Shown here in pieces: positions 24,681 to 35,800 of a stretch of 64,000 bases of DNA. This DNA is from Tetragonia tetragonoides (lineage: Eukaryota; Streptophyta; Magnoliopsida; Caryophyllales; Aizoaceae). The number at the start of each line of letters is the position of its first letter. The first letter of the stretch is position 1. Where the stretch lies: positions 34,315,501-34,379,500 of the forward strand of contig CM076144.1 in the NCBI GenBank assembly GCA_038025085.1. The letters run 5' to 3'. A program made the translations under genes and the position numbers. The notes beneath the pieces were generated by a model that did no database searches, was not told the DNA's origin, and saw only the letters and a list, made by a program, of their open reading frames with translations.

Positions 24681-27600
24681 TCACGTCTTCTGCTGATCTG
24701 GTAATTGAACCTGGCTCAACCTGCTTAGCCAAATAGAATGCAAAATCATGTGGAATAAATCATACTTGACTGGTTTTAAGTTCCAAAGGAAATGTCTCTG
24801 GAGCATCTTGACATTGGCTAGCATTTTAAGATACCGTCTAAGTGGGATACCCACTAGAATTTCCTTTAACTTTGGAATATCCTTCTCAGCCACTATCACA
24901 GAAAACGCACTCCAATCCAGTACGTCGTCAAATGGAGGAACGAAGTTATCTGCTATGATCACAGGCACACATTCATAATATATAGCCTCGACAATCCTGG
25001 GGCTGTTAACTTCAAACCCCATTGGGCATAGGCAAAACTTGCTAGATTTCATGTGTTGAATATACGTCATCTGCCTGGACACACTACGGGGTAGGGGTCC
25101 ATAAATTTTCATGTACTCGTCTTTGTCATGCCAGTGCTTGAGAAGTTCAGGACGTACCCTGCCATGCATACTTCCAGCAAAAAAAGCAAGGATTGGCCGT
25201 TGAGATACTCTTTTCCCACCACCAATATTCCGGAGGGGCTTTCTTGGTCGTCTTATGGTGGTTTCTGGGAGGGATACATCCTTTCCAGCCTTGAAGATTC
25301 CTTCAGATAAATCAGCATTACAAACAGCTTTTATAGTGTTCTTCACTAGTTGCTCGTGTTCCTTTAATGTGTAAGGGCCCTACAAAAACAATACCAATTG
25401 CATGAATACAGGTGCGCAAAAGAAAACAAAGAGAGAAATGAACTTTAAGGTTGGATGTAAACAAGGATGCTCAAAATTATACTGTCAGTTTGATAGCAAA
25501 AACTGTAATGCTAAAGTTAATGGCATCTTAGTTATTTTTATGAGCAGAAACCTAATGAGCTCAGCCCCATACATCAATAGAACTAGCATGACCGACAATC
25601 TACAGTGTTGACTATTACTTCAATTAGACAACACAGAATCGGAGGAAGCTCAGGCCCACTAATGAGATTTCATCCTAAAACCCACTGGCAATAGGAGAGG
25701 AGTAGCACTAGAATTATAGACTAGAGTCCTGTATCTTAATCTTCCAAGGTGAGACAAGTAGCTCACACATGCACCTAACATTAATCAAATGAAACTATAA
25801 GGGATTTAAAAAGAAGAACATAAACAAGACACCTTTCATAATGCAAATGGAAGTAGCAGTGATACTAATTATTAACAGTCAGACTTGTCACTCATTTGCT
25901 TACTATGGTTCTAGCTCAATTAGAATTTGTGACATCAAAGTAATTTCTAAAGTGCATTGTGATCCTGAGATAACCGTGACGAAGTTCAAAGTTCCAACAA
26001 CGTACCCAATCATGACAGGCGACTAGAAAATGATCTGATCCATGAGTGCGGTTCCAGAAGGGATACTTCGCAGCCAGCATGTTTACATAATCCCTTATGA
26101 AAAGAGAGAGGGAGGCTAAATTATGTGACCCCTGCACATAAAGTGCTTGCTGAAGCTGGCGTGCACTGTATGGCAAATAGAACAGATGAGCTTTTTCTGG
26201 ATCTCTGGTAACGAACTGCCTGTTCCCTTCCAGCAACTTCATAAACCATCCTTCGGATGCATAGATTCCGCTCAGATGTGGTTCATGAAATATTGGTCTT
26301 CGCCCATCTGGGTAAATGTATACTTTCAGTATGAGTTCCATTAATTCATAACTCCTGCAGTTAGACATGAGAATGTCAGAACAGAATATTGGAGTATTTT
26401 CTCATCCTTTCTTAGTATTAGTAATGTAGGGGTACTCGGTTCAACAAGACAACACATAATGACATAAAGCATTACTCTTCTACATACTTTATACACAACC
26501 TAGGTTTCAAGCATGGCCCTCAAGCAACTAATCTGGAAGTTGCAGGCAAACATCAGAAAGATACTACGGGGCAAAGTTTCCTACTTGGAACATATATTAC
26601 CACGGTAAGACTCGAAGAGCAAGAACAACAGACTGCACAAGGAGTCCAACTTTCACCAGGATGCTTAAGATACTAACATGGTGTGCCTCAATTTCCAGCT
26701 GTGAGGGCTGTGGTGACGAGAATGGGGAAACACAGACATTTTAACAAGAAACCAGAGGTGTAATATAAATTACATAAACTCATTAGACGAGATAGAAAAC
26801 TAGAGGTGTAACATAGATTACATACGCTCATTAGACTAGATAGAAAACCTGAGGCGTCACATAGACTACACACTTTGCTTTCTCCTCTTACTTCTACATC
26901 AACATCAACATTACCTCAATGCCTCCAAAGAGGCTCCCGCCCTAACTACTTCTCATTCATTTCATTAGATAACGGGTAAATCTCCATCACTCGATCATAT
27001 CACAAGAATCCTCTGTATATTTTCTCCCAAAAGTATAAATATTTCATATAGTTAAGGAAACTAATCTGTGAAGATTGTCAACTAGACACTATCATGCAGG
27101 GGAAGCACATTCTGATCAATAACAGTTGCAACAGAAGAGAGGTTCAACACATACGTGGCTCATCTTGTGAAACTAGTGGAAACATAATCACGAACTCATA
27201 CATACCTTTTAAACATAGAAACATTCTTAAATATAGGAGCATATAGATCGGAATCATTAACAACAACTGGGGGATTCTTCAACTCCTTTTTAGCATACAA
27301 AAGTGCCTCATAAGGCAACAAGGACCAGACGTGTCTCTGTCAAATAAAGGCAAAATCAAACAAAGGTTAATCAGATCATACTTTTAATTATAAGTCATGA
27401 AAGTTCAGGTAATTGTTAGAAATCTAAATATACCTGCAATGGTGTGGGCGGAATTCGAGGAGCAGGAGGAGGAATAATAACTTGTAATTCATCTTCTCGA
27501 TTTCTCCTTCTCCGTTTCTTTCTAGGAACCCTCGAAGTCTCCCCCACAGACCGCACTCCCTTTAGTAGTTCACTTGATGAATTCAATGGAACAGGCAATG

Positions 27601-27841
27601 CAATTTGGCGTAATGGCCAGTGTTTACCTCGTCCCAAGGTTAATTGCAATGACCTACTCAATGGTTTAACAACTGAAATTCTTACTAGTGGAGAGTGAAG
27701 CCATGTAGAGAGCGGGAATGGAAGGAGGACAATTTGAAGAACGAGGCCTAATGTTATAGTAATGATTCCAATGAGAAACACCTTTCTCCAATCAATTTTG
27801 TACATGAACAGTACAATAAGACGAACACATAACTTGTTCAT
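24681..27841 (-). CDS. GT47 exostosin-family glycosyltransferase
   Basis: Four exons on the minus strand in transcript order, 27434-27841, 27206-27336, 26006-26354 and 24681-25379, join in frame to 528 residues. The ATG at 27841-27839 is chosen because the upstream extension begins with TTG. A single membrane span at about residues 20-47 (VFLIGIITITLGLVLQIVLL) with a short basic cytosolic tail marks a type II Golgi enzyme. A Pro/Arg-rich stem precedes the exostosin domain (about 180-500). Conserved blocks include YELMELILKVYIYPDGRRPI, HLFYLPYSARQ, FLVACHDW, FFAGSMHGRVRP, KSSKFCLCPMGFEVNSPRIV and EAIYYECVPVIIADNFVPPF. Family members transfer sugars to cell-wall polysaccharides or glycoproteins; the sequence resembles the group annotated as probable glycosyltransferase At5g25310/At5g03795-like. 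Donor and acceptor are unknown. Confidence 0.92.
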
Positions 27842-30066
27842 CTCATCTCCTAGAGTCTCACCTCTTTCCAACTACCTGTTATGATGAACAATGCGAATCA
27901 GAATTGTTCCAAGAGCCTACAGATTACATATTCTTTGGAACAAACCCCCCCCTAAAATAAAAACGAGTATGGTTCATGATGGTAAGAAACTTGATTAACT
28001 TAACAACTTCAGGCAGAACAGTTCACATTTACATAAACTGGGGTTAGCCACTTATATAACTTGAAATCGCCAAACCCACCAAATGTCTATTGCATTCTTC
28101 AAAAACTTCTTCCAACAATATGAACCTAAGTTGTCTGACCATAATTTTCATGTACCCCTATAAAATCACCATAACCCCATACATGTATCTTTGGCAAGTA
28201 AAAAATTAGAAAAAAGCTATGCATTTTCACCCAAGCATCCATATACTACTATAGTAGTAAGAAAAAGAAAAGAAAAACACAAAAAACTTTTATAAAACGA
28301 TTTTTTCGTAACTTTTGGTAAGACGGGGTCAATTTTCAATGAAATAAGTCACTGTTCATCATAAGTAACCCCTGCATTATTAAATAGAGACCCCTTTTTT
28401 TATGAGTTAGTCTAACACAAAACTTGCTGTTAAAAAAATTACACTCACCAACTCTTATCAAAAAGGCTTTTCTACTTTGCCATGATACTTCATTATTATA
28501 ACTCTCTAACCTAACCCACTTGAAGCACTAAAACCAAAAGTTGAAATCTTTTATACCCAAAATGGGTATTCTCACACTTCGCATGCTAATCCTAAAAGCT
28601 TTATGCATTGATTTCACATTAACCCTCCTCAATTAGACAGAATATAAAAAAAATAAAAATATAGCAATTATATCCCAAAAACCCAGTAATTAACTTCAAA
28701 CTCGCGGTTTTGGCGACCCAGCCCGTTTTAACGGCTCTCCTGCTATATATAGTACCGAATTTCTTTTGACCTGTCTTTTTCCTTTTTTTCTCTTTTCTGG
28801 TTTTTTGCATCTTGCTTATGGTTCGGGTTTCTTGTCTGATCTTTCTTAAGTGTCCTGTTTTGCAATCTCGGTAATAAAATCTTGTAATTATCTTAAATCT
28901 CCTTGTTTTTATTTTTTATTTTTTATTTTTATAGGAACTTAATTATTCTTGGATTTCCCTTTTCAATATGGGGCTATGATGATGACTATATATGAGATAT
29001 GATTAGGTAAAGACACAATGCTAATTTACTACGTATAATTCTCGCTTTTTAAGAGTCTCTGTTTTCTACTCATAGTATTTTGGATCTGTTTATTTCAACT
29101 TGTAATAAGTTGAAACCATTTTGTGGGGATTGAACACAAGTTTCAATTTAAATAAATCTTATGTTTCTTGCCCCCTTAGAAGGTGGTTTTAGACTTTTTA
29201 AACTTCTTCAAATTTGAAAATCAAGAGTAGTTTAAACAGCGAAAGGGATAAATTATGAAAAAAATATGGGAGACTAACACTATCAAATATTAAGGATCAA
29301 CTATACTCTTGGATTTGGATGATAAAATTTGTTGTTTTGTTTGCCTTAGGATAATCCATTATCTAATTTCACAGTTAGACAAATTTACAAGTTCTTAGTA
29401 TTATTGATACCTCAAGTAAACTATTGTCTTTAAAAAGCCTCCCTATAATGCAGTTTCTAAGTTATATCTCCATAATTAATTCGTATTCAAACTTATCACG
29501 ATTTTTATTGGTGAGACTTATCTCAAAATCGAAACCAGAAGCACTTAATTGACAAAAGGCTTATTATAACCAGAAGCACTTACTTAGGCTCTGTTTGATT
29601 TACTTTAATTTTACTTAAATTCAGTTCTGTTCAGTTCAGTTCATGTGTAACTTTATCACTCATCTAACTTTTTATTCCGAAATAATTTTATGATGATAGT
29701 TATGTCATTGGAAAGATCTCAAAGCATACTTTCAAATGAGTTCAATATTGACTCCGTTTGGATGAATTTTAAATAGTTAACGGTCAAATTTAAAAAATCA
29801 ATTCAGTTTAGTTACTTAATCAAAACAAAACCGAGAGAAAATCATAAATCATTGCCACAATTATTGAATAATTAGTTGGCATTATAATATGATCAATGTG
29901 TAGTTAGACTCGCAAACATACTAACAATCCAATCAGTTTCCAGTAAATCGTCATATGCAAGGCCAATTTGAAACATTGCTGGCAATAATCAAACGCACAT
30001 GCTGCACGTGTTTGCTTTGGAGCTAGCAAATTCAGTGTAGAATCATCAAAATAAAAGAGATGAGAT
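27842..30066. other. GT47 promoter side and intergenic DNA
   Basis: Upstream flank of the GT47 gene. A TATATATAG on the minus strand near 28742-28751 could be its TATA box, which would imply an intron-containing or long leader of several hundred bases. At about 29587-29832 the left GGCTCTGTTTGATTTACTTT and right AATCAAAACAAAACCG are weakly inverted and may be a decayed MITE. No other gene seen. Confidence 0.45.
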
Positions 30067-30685
30067 CAGGGCCGTCTCTGAGATTTAAGAGGCCCTGTAC
30101 TAAAATTGAAAGTGAGGACCTACTCTAACTTTTTATAGTGATCGATAAATCTATTGGATTTAAAAACTTTTTTTTCCTTTATTATTTTTATAAGAAATTG
30201 AACATAAGACTTCCTCTTTTGTGGCATTACTGCAAAAACAAATGGGCAACAAAACAAAAACAAAAAAAGAAAATCTAGAAATTGGCAATAAATTTATAGA
30301 ATTTTTTTTTGATAGGAAGTAGAAATTTGTTGTAGAATTGTAGTACCGTTAATGGTGGAATAATAGGGGTTTATGAATCTCTGTCCTTTGTAATGGGAAG
30401 AACCGCAGAACAAAATACGAAGAGCCACAGAAATATGTGAGGGTTGAAAGATAATCTCGAGATAGTAAGTTTGATGGGGCAGTAAAATGATAGTGAATAG
30501 TACTAAATAGGGGTATTTTCAGTACCTTTTATTCTGATATTCGTACATCAAGCACATACTTTAGTTTTTGTAGTTCACACATTAATATTTTCACTCACCA
30601 AAAAAAAAAAAATTTCAAGTGAGGCCCTGTGCAAGTGGGGGCCCTGTACAATCGCCCCATTTACACACCCCAAGAGCCGGGCCTG
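30067..30685. mobile_element. Non-autonomous hAT element
   Basis: A 619-bp element begins CAGGGCCGTCTCTGAG and ends CAAGAGCCGGGCCTG; the inverted ends align as CAGG-CCG-CTCT. Flanking 8-mers GATGAGAT (30059-30066) and GATGTGAT (30686-30693) match at 7 of 8 positions, the hAT target-duplication length. GGCCCTGT motifs recur just inside both ends. No transposase frame. Confidence 0.75.
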
Positions 30686-30785
30686 GATGTGATCAGTTGC
30701 CATGCAATAGGACATAAATCAAACTGGTTTATAAATACATACAAAAAAGCTGGCGAACCACCATTTAATTTTTGTCCATTATTTT

Positions 30786-31424
30786 CCTTTTTTTTCAGTA
30801 CCAAGGATAGAGGTGGCCACTGGGCCGGGCTTGGCCCAATCCCGCATGGACCGGCGCAGGTGTGCGTCAAACTAGTGCCAAGGTGATCGGAGGCCCGGGC
30901 CCAGCACTGCTATGGCCCACGAACTATCAGTGCAGGCTCGGTCTTGCTGTGAAAAAAGCCCGGCTACAGCTTCCTCCTTCCCCCGTCCACTCCTTCCTAC
31001 TCCCCAAAATACATCCCCAAATTCCCAAAAATGGCAACAACTCCCCAATCCCCATTATCTCTCCTTCCTCCTCCCTAAAATACATCCTCACTGGCCAAAG
31101 CTGGCTAAGGCCCTGTCAGGCCCGGGTGAACGGCTCGGCACGGACCGGTGCCCATCCATGCTGGTCAGTGCTGAGTTACGGTGAGGGCCGGCCCACGATG
31201 AAGCACGACCTATGAACGGAATGGATCTATCCGTGGCCACCTCTAACCAAGGATATTCACCGTCGACCACAGTGACTATTTCTCAACGCTAGCTTGTAGG
31301 CACTTCAAAGGGTTGGACAGTTGACAAGGAATTTAAAGTTGCTCCATGCCCAAGGCGAGATTCGAACCTTCAACCTTGATTAAGGATGAATGAGTCCTTA
31401 CTATTCAACCACACTTCATTGGTT
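30786..31424 (-). mobile_element. SINE retroposon, minus orientation, split by a hAT element
   Basis: Flanked by a perfect 18-bp direct repeat, ATTTTTGTCCATTATTTT, at 30768-30785 and 31425-31442. Subtracting the nested hAT element and its 8-bp duplication leaves about 193 bp of SINE. Reading the minus strand it carries a tRNA-like B box (AGGTTCGAATCTC) and pairs along its length with the plus-oriented copy at 31529-31716. The T-run on the left is the A-tail of the retroposon. Confidence 0.85.
30808..31245. mobile_element. Non-autonomous hAT element nested in the SINE
   Basis: A 438-bp GC-rich element with perfect inverted ends TAGAGGTGGCCAC / GTGGCCACCTCTA and a perfect 8-bp target duplication ACCAAGGA at 30800-30807 and 31246-31253. 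Inside both ends are many GGGCCGGGC, CCGGCCC and ACCGG motifs, like the subterminal binding-site clusters of hAT transposons. It has no transposase. It interrupts the tail end of a minus-strand SINE, so it is the younger insertion. Confidence 0.88.
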
Positions 31425-31528
31425 ATTTTTGTCCATTATTTTAGTGTCACATTATTCTTCTTTTTCCTTGAGATTGAAACTCTGCTAATGAAACAAGTAA
31501 AATCATCTTAATACTGATTACTATCTAA

Positions 31529-31716
31529 CCAAGAAGGTGTAGTTAAGTGGTAGGGACTCATCCATACTTAACTAAGGTCGAGGGTTCAAATCTCGCCCTG
31601 GGCATGGAGCAGTTTTAAATTCCTTAGTCACCCTTTAGGGTACCTACAAGCCAGCGTAAGAAAATAGTCATTGTAATCGACGGTGGATACCCTTCGTTGT
31701 GAACCAAAAAACTTAT
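31529..31716 (+). mobile_element. SINE retroposon, plus orientation, with target-site duplication
   Basis: A 188-bp element flanked by the 11-bp repeat TTACTATCTAA at 31518-31528 and 31717-31727. An A-box-like TAGTTAAGTGGTAGGGAC lies near its start and a B-box-like GGGTTCAAATCTC about 45 bp later, the internal Pol III promoter layout of tRNA-derived SINEs. It ends with a short A-rich tail (CCAAAAAAC). Confidence 0.85.
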
Positions 31717-31987
31717 TTACTATCTAAGGATTTACAATATGCAATTGCCGATTAGAAGATTATTTAACACAAAATTAAGTTGAGAAAATGGTACTCTAAT
31801 GTTAAATATGGCTTAAAAATTAGTACACCATGGAATCAAGATATGCTTAATCAGAACTTTAAAAGTATCGTCTATTTTTCTTTCTTTCATATTTTTTTTG
31901 TTTTGTTATAAGGAGCATGTAATATTCCGCAAATTACATGTATCAGGCAAACTAACACATCTCAACATATGTTTAACACAAAAATTC

Positions 31988-32093
31988 GTATGAGGCCGCT
32001 TCAAGGTGAAACCTTCTCTATAACCAAGCATGACATAAGCATGACGTAATGCGAGTAGGCCTCACCTTGACACCGCCTCATAGGAGACATTTT
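31988..32093. repeat. TGAGGC-family inverted-repeat element, copy C
   Basis: The best preserved of four copies: left end TATGAGGCCGCTTCAAGGTG and right end CACCTTGACACCGCCTCATA are inverted over about 20 bp with few differences. About 106 bp in all, non-coding, with a possible TA target. A very small MITE. Confidence 0.65.
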
Positions 32094-32583
32094 GTTCTCG
32101 AGAACTAGAGAAAATTAAGAACAAGTTTAAGGGTTCAATTCTTAGCGACTTAGCTGACTATTATAACCAACAAAGCGTGGGCCTCTTGCGTAACCCAATG
32201 TTGAGAAGAGAAGCATTACCAAATGGTCCAAACCGTTGATCCAGATCATTTTCCTATGGGTTCATCTCAGCCATGTTCGGGTCACCGCACTCACCATATA
32301 TACGATGTCGTTTGTACAATTGGAACTCCATTAGAAAGACACACCCACTGCCGGCCACTGGGCTTGAAAAAACTGACACGTCTGTCCATGAGTTTGAACC
32401 AATCATAACCCGCCAAATCATCAAAACCCACTTACGTGGATGCCATCCGACATAAACTCAAATGACGAATATACCCTTTCCATAATAAAGAACCATGAAG
32501 AGCAATCTCTCTCTCTCTCTCAAGTCTCCAGTGTCAAGACACCGTACTGTTGATTTGTGCTTCCGATTTTGATTTTGGCCCAA

Positions 32584-32614
<31 letters not shown>

Positions 32615-32817
32615 GAAAAAAAAGGGCCACTCAATTAAGCGAAACGGTGAGAAAATAGTAGTTTGATTTTTGTTCTTTTTTTTTTTTTTTCCTCGGATCT
32701 GATCAGTGATCACCGGGAGAAATACTAAAAACATTGGAATTTTGATAAGAAGTCAATTCTCAAAATTCAATCCCAATGTCGTTGACATGAATATTTCCCG
32801 TCGATCTCTCTGATACA

Positions 32818-32855
<38 letters not shown>

Positions 32856-32897
32856 AACGAATTTTGGTGTGAATCTTCTCCATTGCCGCTTTTGCTA
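32094..32897 (+). other. AIM24 promoter and 5' leader region
   Basis: Upstream flank of the AIM24-type gene. It holds A-runs and T-runs at 32581-32625 and 32678-32691 and CT repeats at about 32508-32521 and 32819-32853, the latter in the leader 45 bases before the start codon. No other gene. Confidence 0.6.
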
Positions 32898-35800
32898 ATG
32901 GCTGCTCCATTTTTCAATACTCCTTTCCAGCCTTACGTCTACCAGGTACTCACTCTCTCTCTCTCTCTTCGATGCTCAATTTTAGCCCTTGCGATTTCAT
33001 TTATTGATTAGTATGTTGCTAGTTAGGGTTTTGGCTATGTGTTAATGTGAAGTATATTAGTGCATTGATCAAATCCTAGGTTTTTTTTTTTCTTTTTTCC
33101 TATTTTGAATTTTGTGCTCAAGGCTCCTAATTAGGGGTTTCGATTGCTATGGATTTGCGGTGTTATGTGGAATAAAGTTGTAATAAACTGTTACCTCAAT
33201 TACTATTATTCTATCTGAAAGTTAGAAGTTGTCCCTAAATCAGTTGCTCGTTACTGCTAGTTGAGTTGATTTTGGGAAATTGTAATTTATGAGGCACCAA
33301 GGAAATGCTGGTAGTATTCTAAATTCTTTCTCATTTCAGCTTATTTGATGAGTACTGGAATATTTTTAAGAAATCAAATCTGTTAGAACACAAGAGACAT
33401 TGCAAAATGTAGCTATGTATTTGACTTTGCCTTCCTTGCTGCTCTCCACAAGGGCTAAGGTGGCATTTACTTGAACACTATGAGGATTACAATGTTATGA
33501 GAATTTTATAATTGTACACTTGGTTATAATTAGTTGTAGGAGTTGCAGTGACCATATGGCTTGTGTGTAACAAAATTTAAATATTGAAGGAAATTAATCT
33601 ATAGCCCTGAATCGTGAATGAACACTGTTTGAAAGGTGATATTGCCCTACTGTGGGATAAATGTAGAGCAAGCCACCCCTGAACTTTACAAGGAAAAACT
33701 AAACTCAGTGGTATATGTGTCTAGAATATACCCTGAGGGGGTAGCTCACCCGATAAGATCTCTGAGAAGTATACCGATCGCGAAGCGTTGAAGTGCTAAG
33801 TGCGCCTATGTAGTGCCTAAAATGTGCCATGTGCGTCTGTGTGTCTTAGTTCAATGAGTCGTGACATAGTCCCCCACCAACTAGTCTTACTTAACACTAG
33901 TAGGTTCTCACCTGTAAACCCTTTAAAAATTTCTCACTCTTCCTATGTTGGAGTTGGACAAAGTTCCCACCAACTTAATCTACTTCACTTTGTGAGGATC
34001 AATACCCCAAGAGATTTGATGATGTTTACATTAGTTAAAGTTGAGTAATCGGTGATTATATGAACTCATGTAGTTGCTTGCACCCTCTTCCCTCATACTA
34101 CTCCTCCTTGTTCCTAATCTACCTCTGCCTCTAGTTGACAAAACAACATATCACATTGCTTTGGCATTTGCATCCAAGTAAATGGGCCCAAAATGTGGTT
34201 TCTTATGTCTTTCATTATTGTAACATCATATGGAAACCCACAAATATGAATGCTTGATGCCTTGATCCCAGAAAATTTACATATCTTGAAAACACAATGG
34301 TTGTTTTGCTCATGAAGTCAACTCTTCCTCATGAATAGCTTAATGAGATGGGATTGAGCTTGCCATTATTTCTCTCATCAATTGTTCAGATATACAGGTG
34401 GCATGTGTCTACATTTAGGGGCCGTTTGGTTGGGGGTAATGATTAAGGGAGTAATGGAGCAAATTAAAGTGTAAAATTGTAAGGTGAAGTGGTGATGAGG
34501 GTAATGATTAAGGGGTAATGGAGAAAATGAAGGGAAAATCATTACCCTATGGGGAGGTGGGTTTCTGTTATCTCCCAAATAGGGGTAATCATTATCCTCA
34601 TTTTCACAAAATCTAACCCCCACTACCTCACATACCTCCCATTTTAGCCTAAAAATTCATTCCATTACCCCCTTAATCATTACCCCAAGCAAACGGCCTC
34701 TTAGTGTTTTGATAGAGAGTAATGGAGTACTTCCTTAATATCCACGATTAAAAGGTCGTATTTGAAGTGTATATTCAATGGTATACATGATGATTGTTAA
34801 TGAAATGCACCGTACTGATTGTACAGTTGTACTATTACCATTATTTATCAGTTTCCTGGCCTACTACTCAGTCTTCAGTTAGGACTGTCCAAATAGCGTA
34901 TACAGAAAAGACATTCTGCCACATCTCTCCGAAGTTAGGCTTATGCTGCTTTCTCTTGGTACAAAGTGTTTATTGATGAAGTAGTTGGGAATTGTTTACA
35001 AGCTAGATATGAGTGCACTGATCTAAGGCGTTCCTTGAGTTTCTCTTCATTTGGTTTGTTACATATAGTTTATCCTGTAAAGCTGAATGTCTGCTACTAA
35101 TTAAGGATCATCAAGGTTTACATTCTTTAGCTTTTGCTAGAAAAGAGATTTACATTCTTTAGCTTCAACTGATTATCCAAGTTTTTTTTTATATGTATTT
35201 TCATTCTATATGATTAATGGCTTAACAACATCTCACGCGTACAGAGCCCGCAAGATGCTGTGACACCTTTCCAGATTTTGGGTGGAGAAGCACAGATAGT
35301 TCAGGTAATGCAATAACCACAAAACACCCCCCCCCCAAACAAAAAACAGAGAAAAAAGAATGTCATTTGTGGCATCATGCTAAATTTCAACTCTATTTAA
35401 TGATTTATTTATGATCAGATTATGCTGAAGCCACAGGAAAGGGTCATTGCTCGACCAGGTAACCCTCTTTCCTCGGATTGCTAGCAGATTTTGGAAACAA
35501 AAGGTTCTTCAGTTCCAAAGTTTGTTTTCTTTTTTGGCAGTAGTCCACTACAGGTTGTTGAATCTGTTTCGGGTAACTAGGGCTAATTGTATTCAAGTAC
35601 ATATGTTTTAAGCTATGAGTTTAGCCTGATTTGTTTAGCAATTATGATTCTGGGTGCAGTACTTCGCACATTGTCTCCCAGTAATACAGACAAATTTTGT
35701 TTACAAACTACTTCCTTTGTCAAAACATTTTTGTGTGGCTTGCTTTTATTGAAACGTAAATACACTCACAGTTTTCCACTCCACAAAGTGGCTTTGCCTC

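Noticed and set aside
33720..34080. Stretch in AIM24 intron 1 with tRNA-like words (GGTAGCTCACCCG)
   Set aside because: The A-box-like word is not followed by a B box at proper spacing and no cloverleaf could be drawn.
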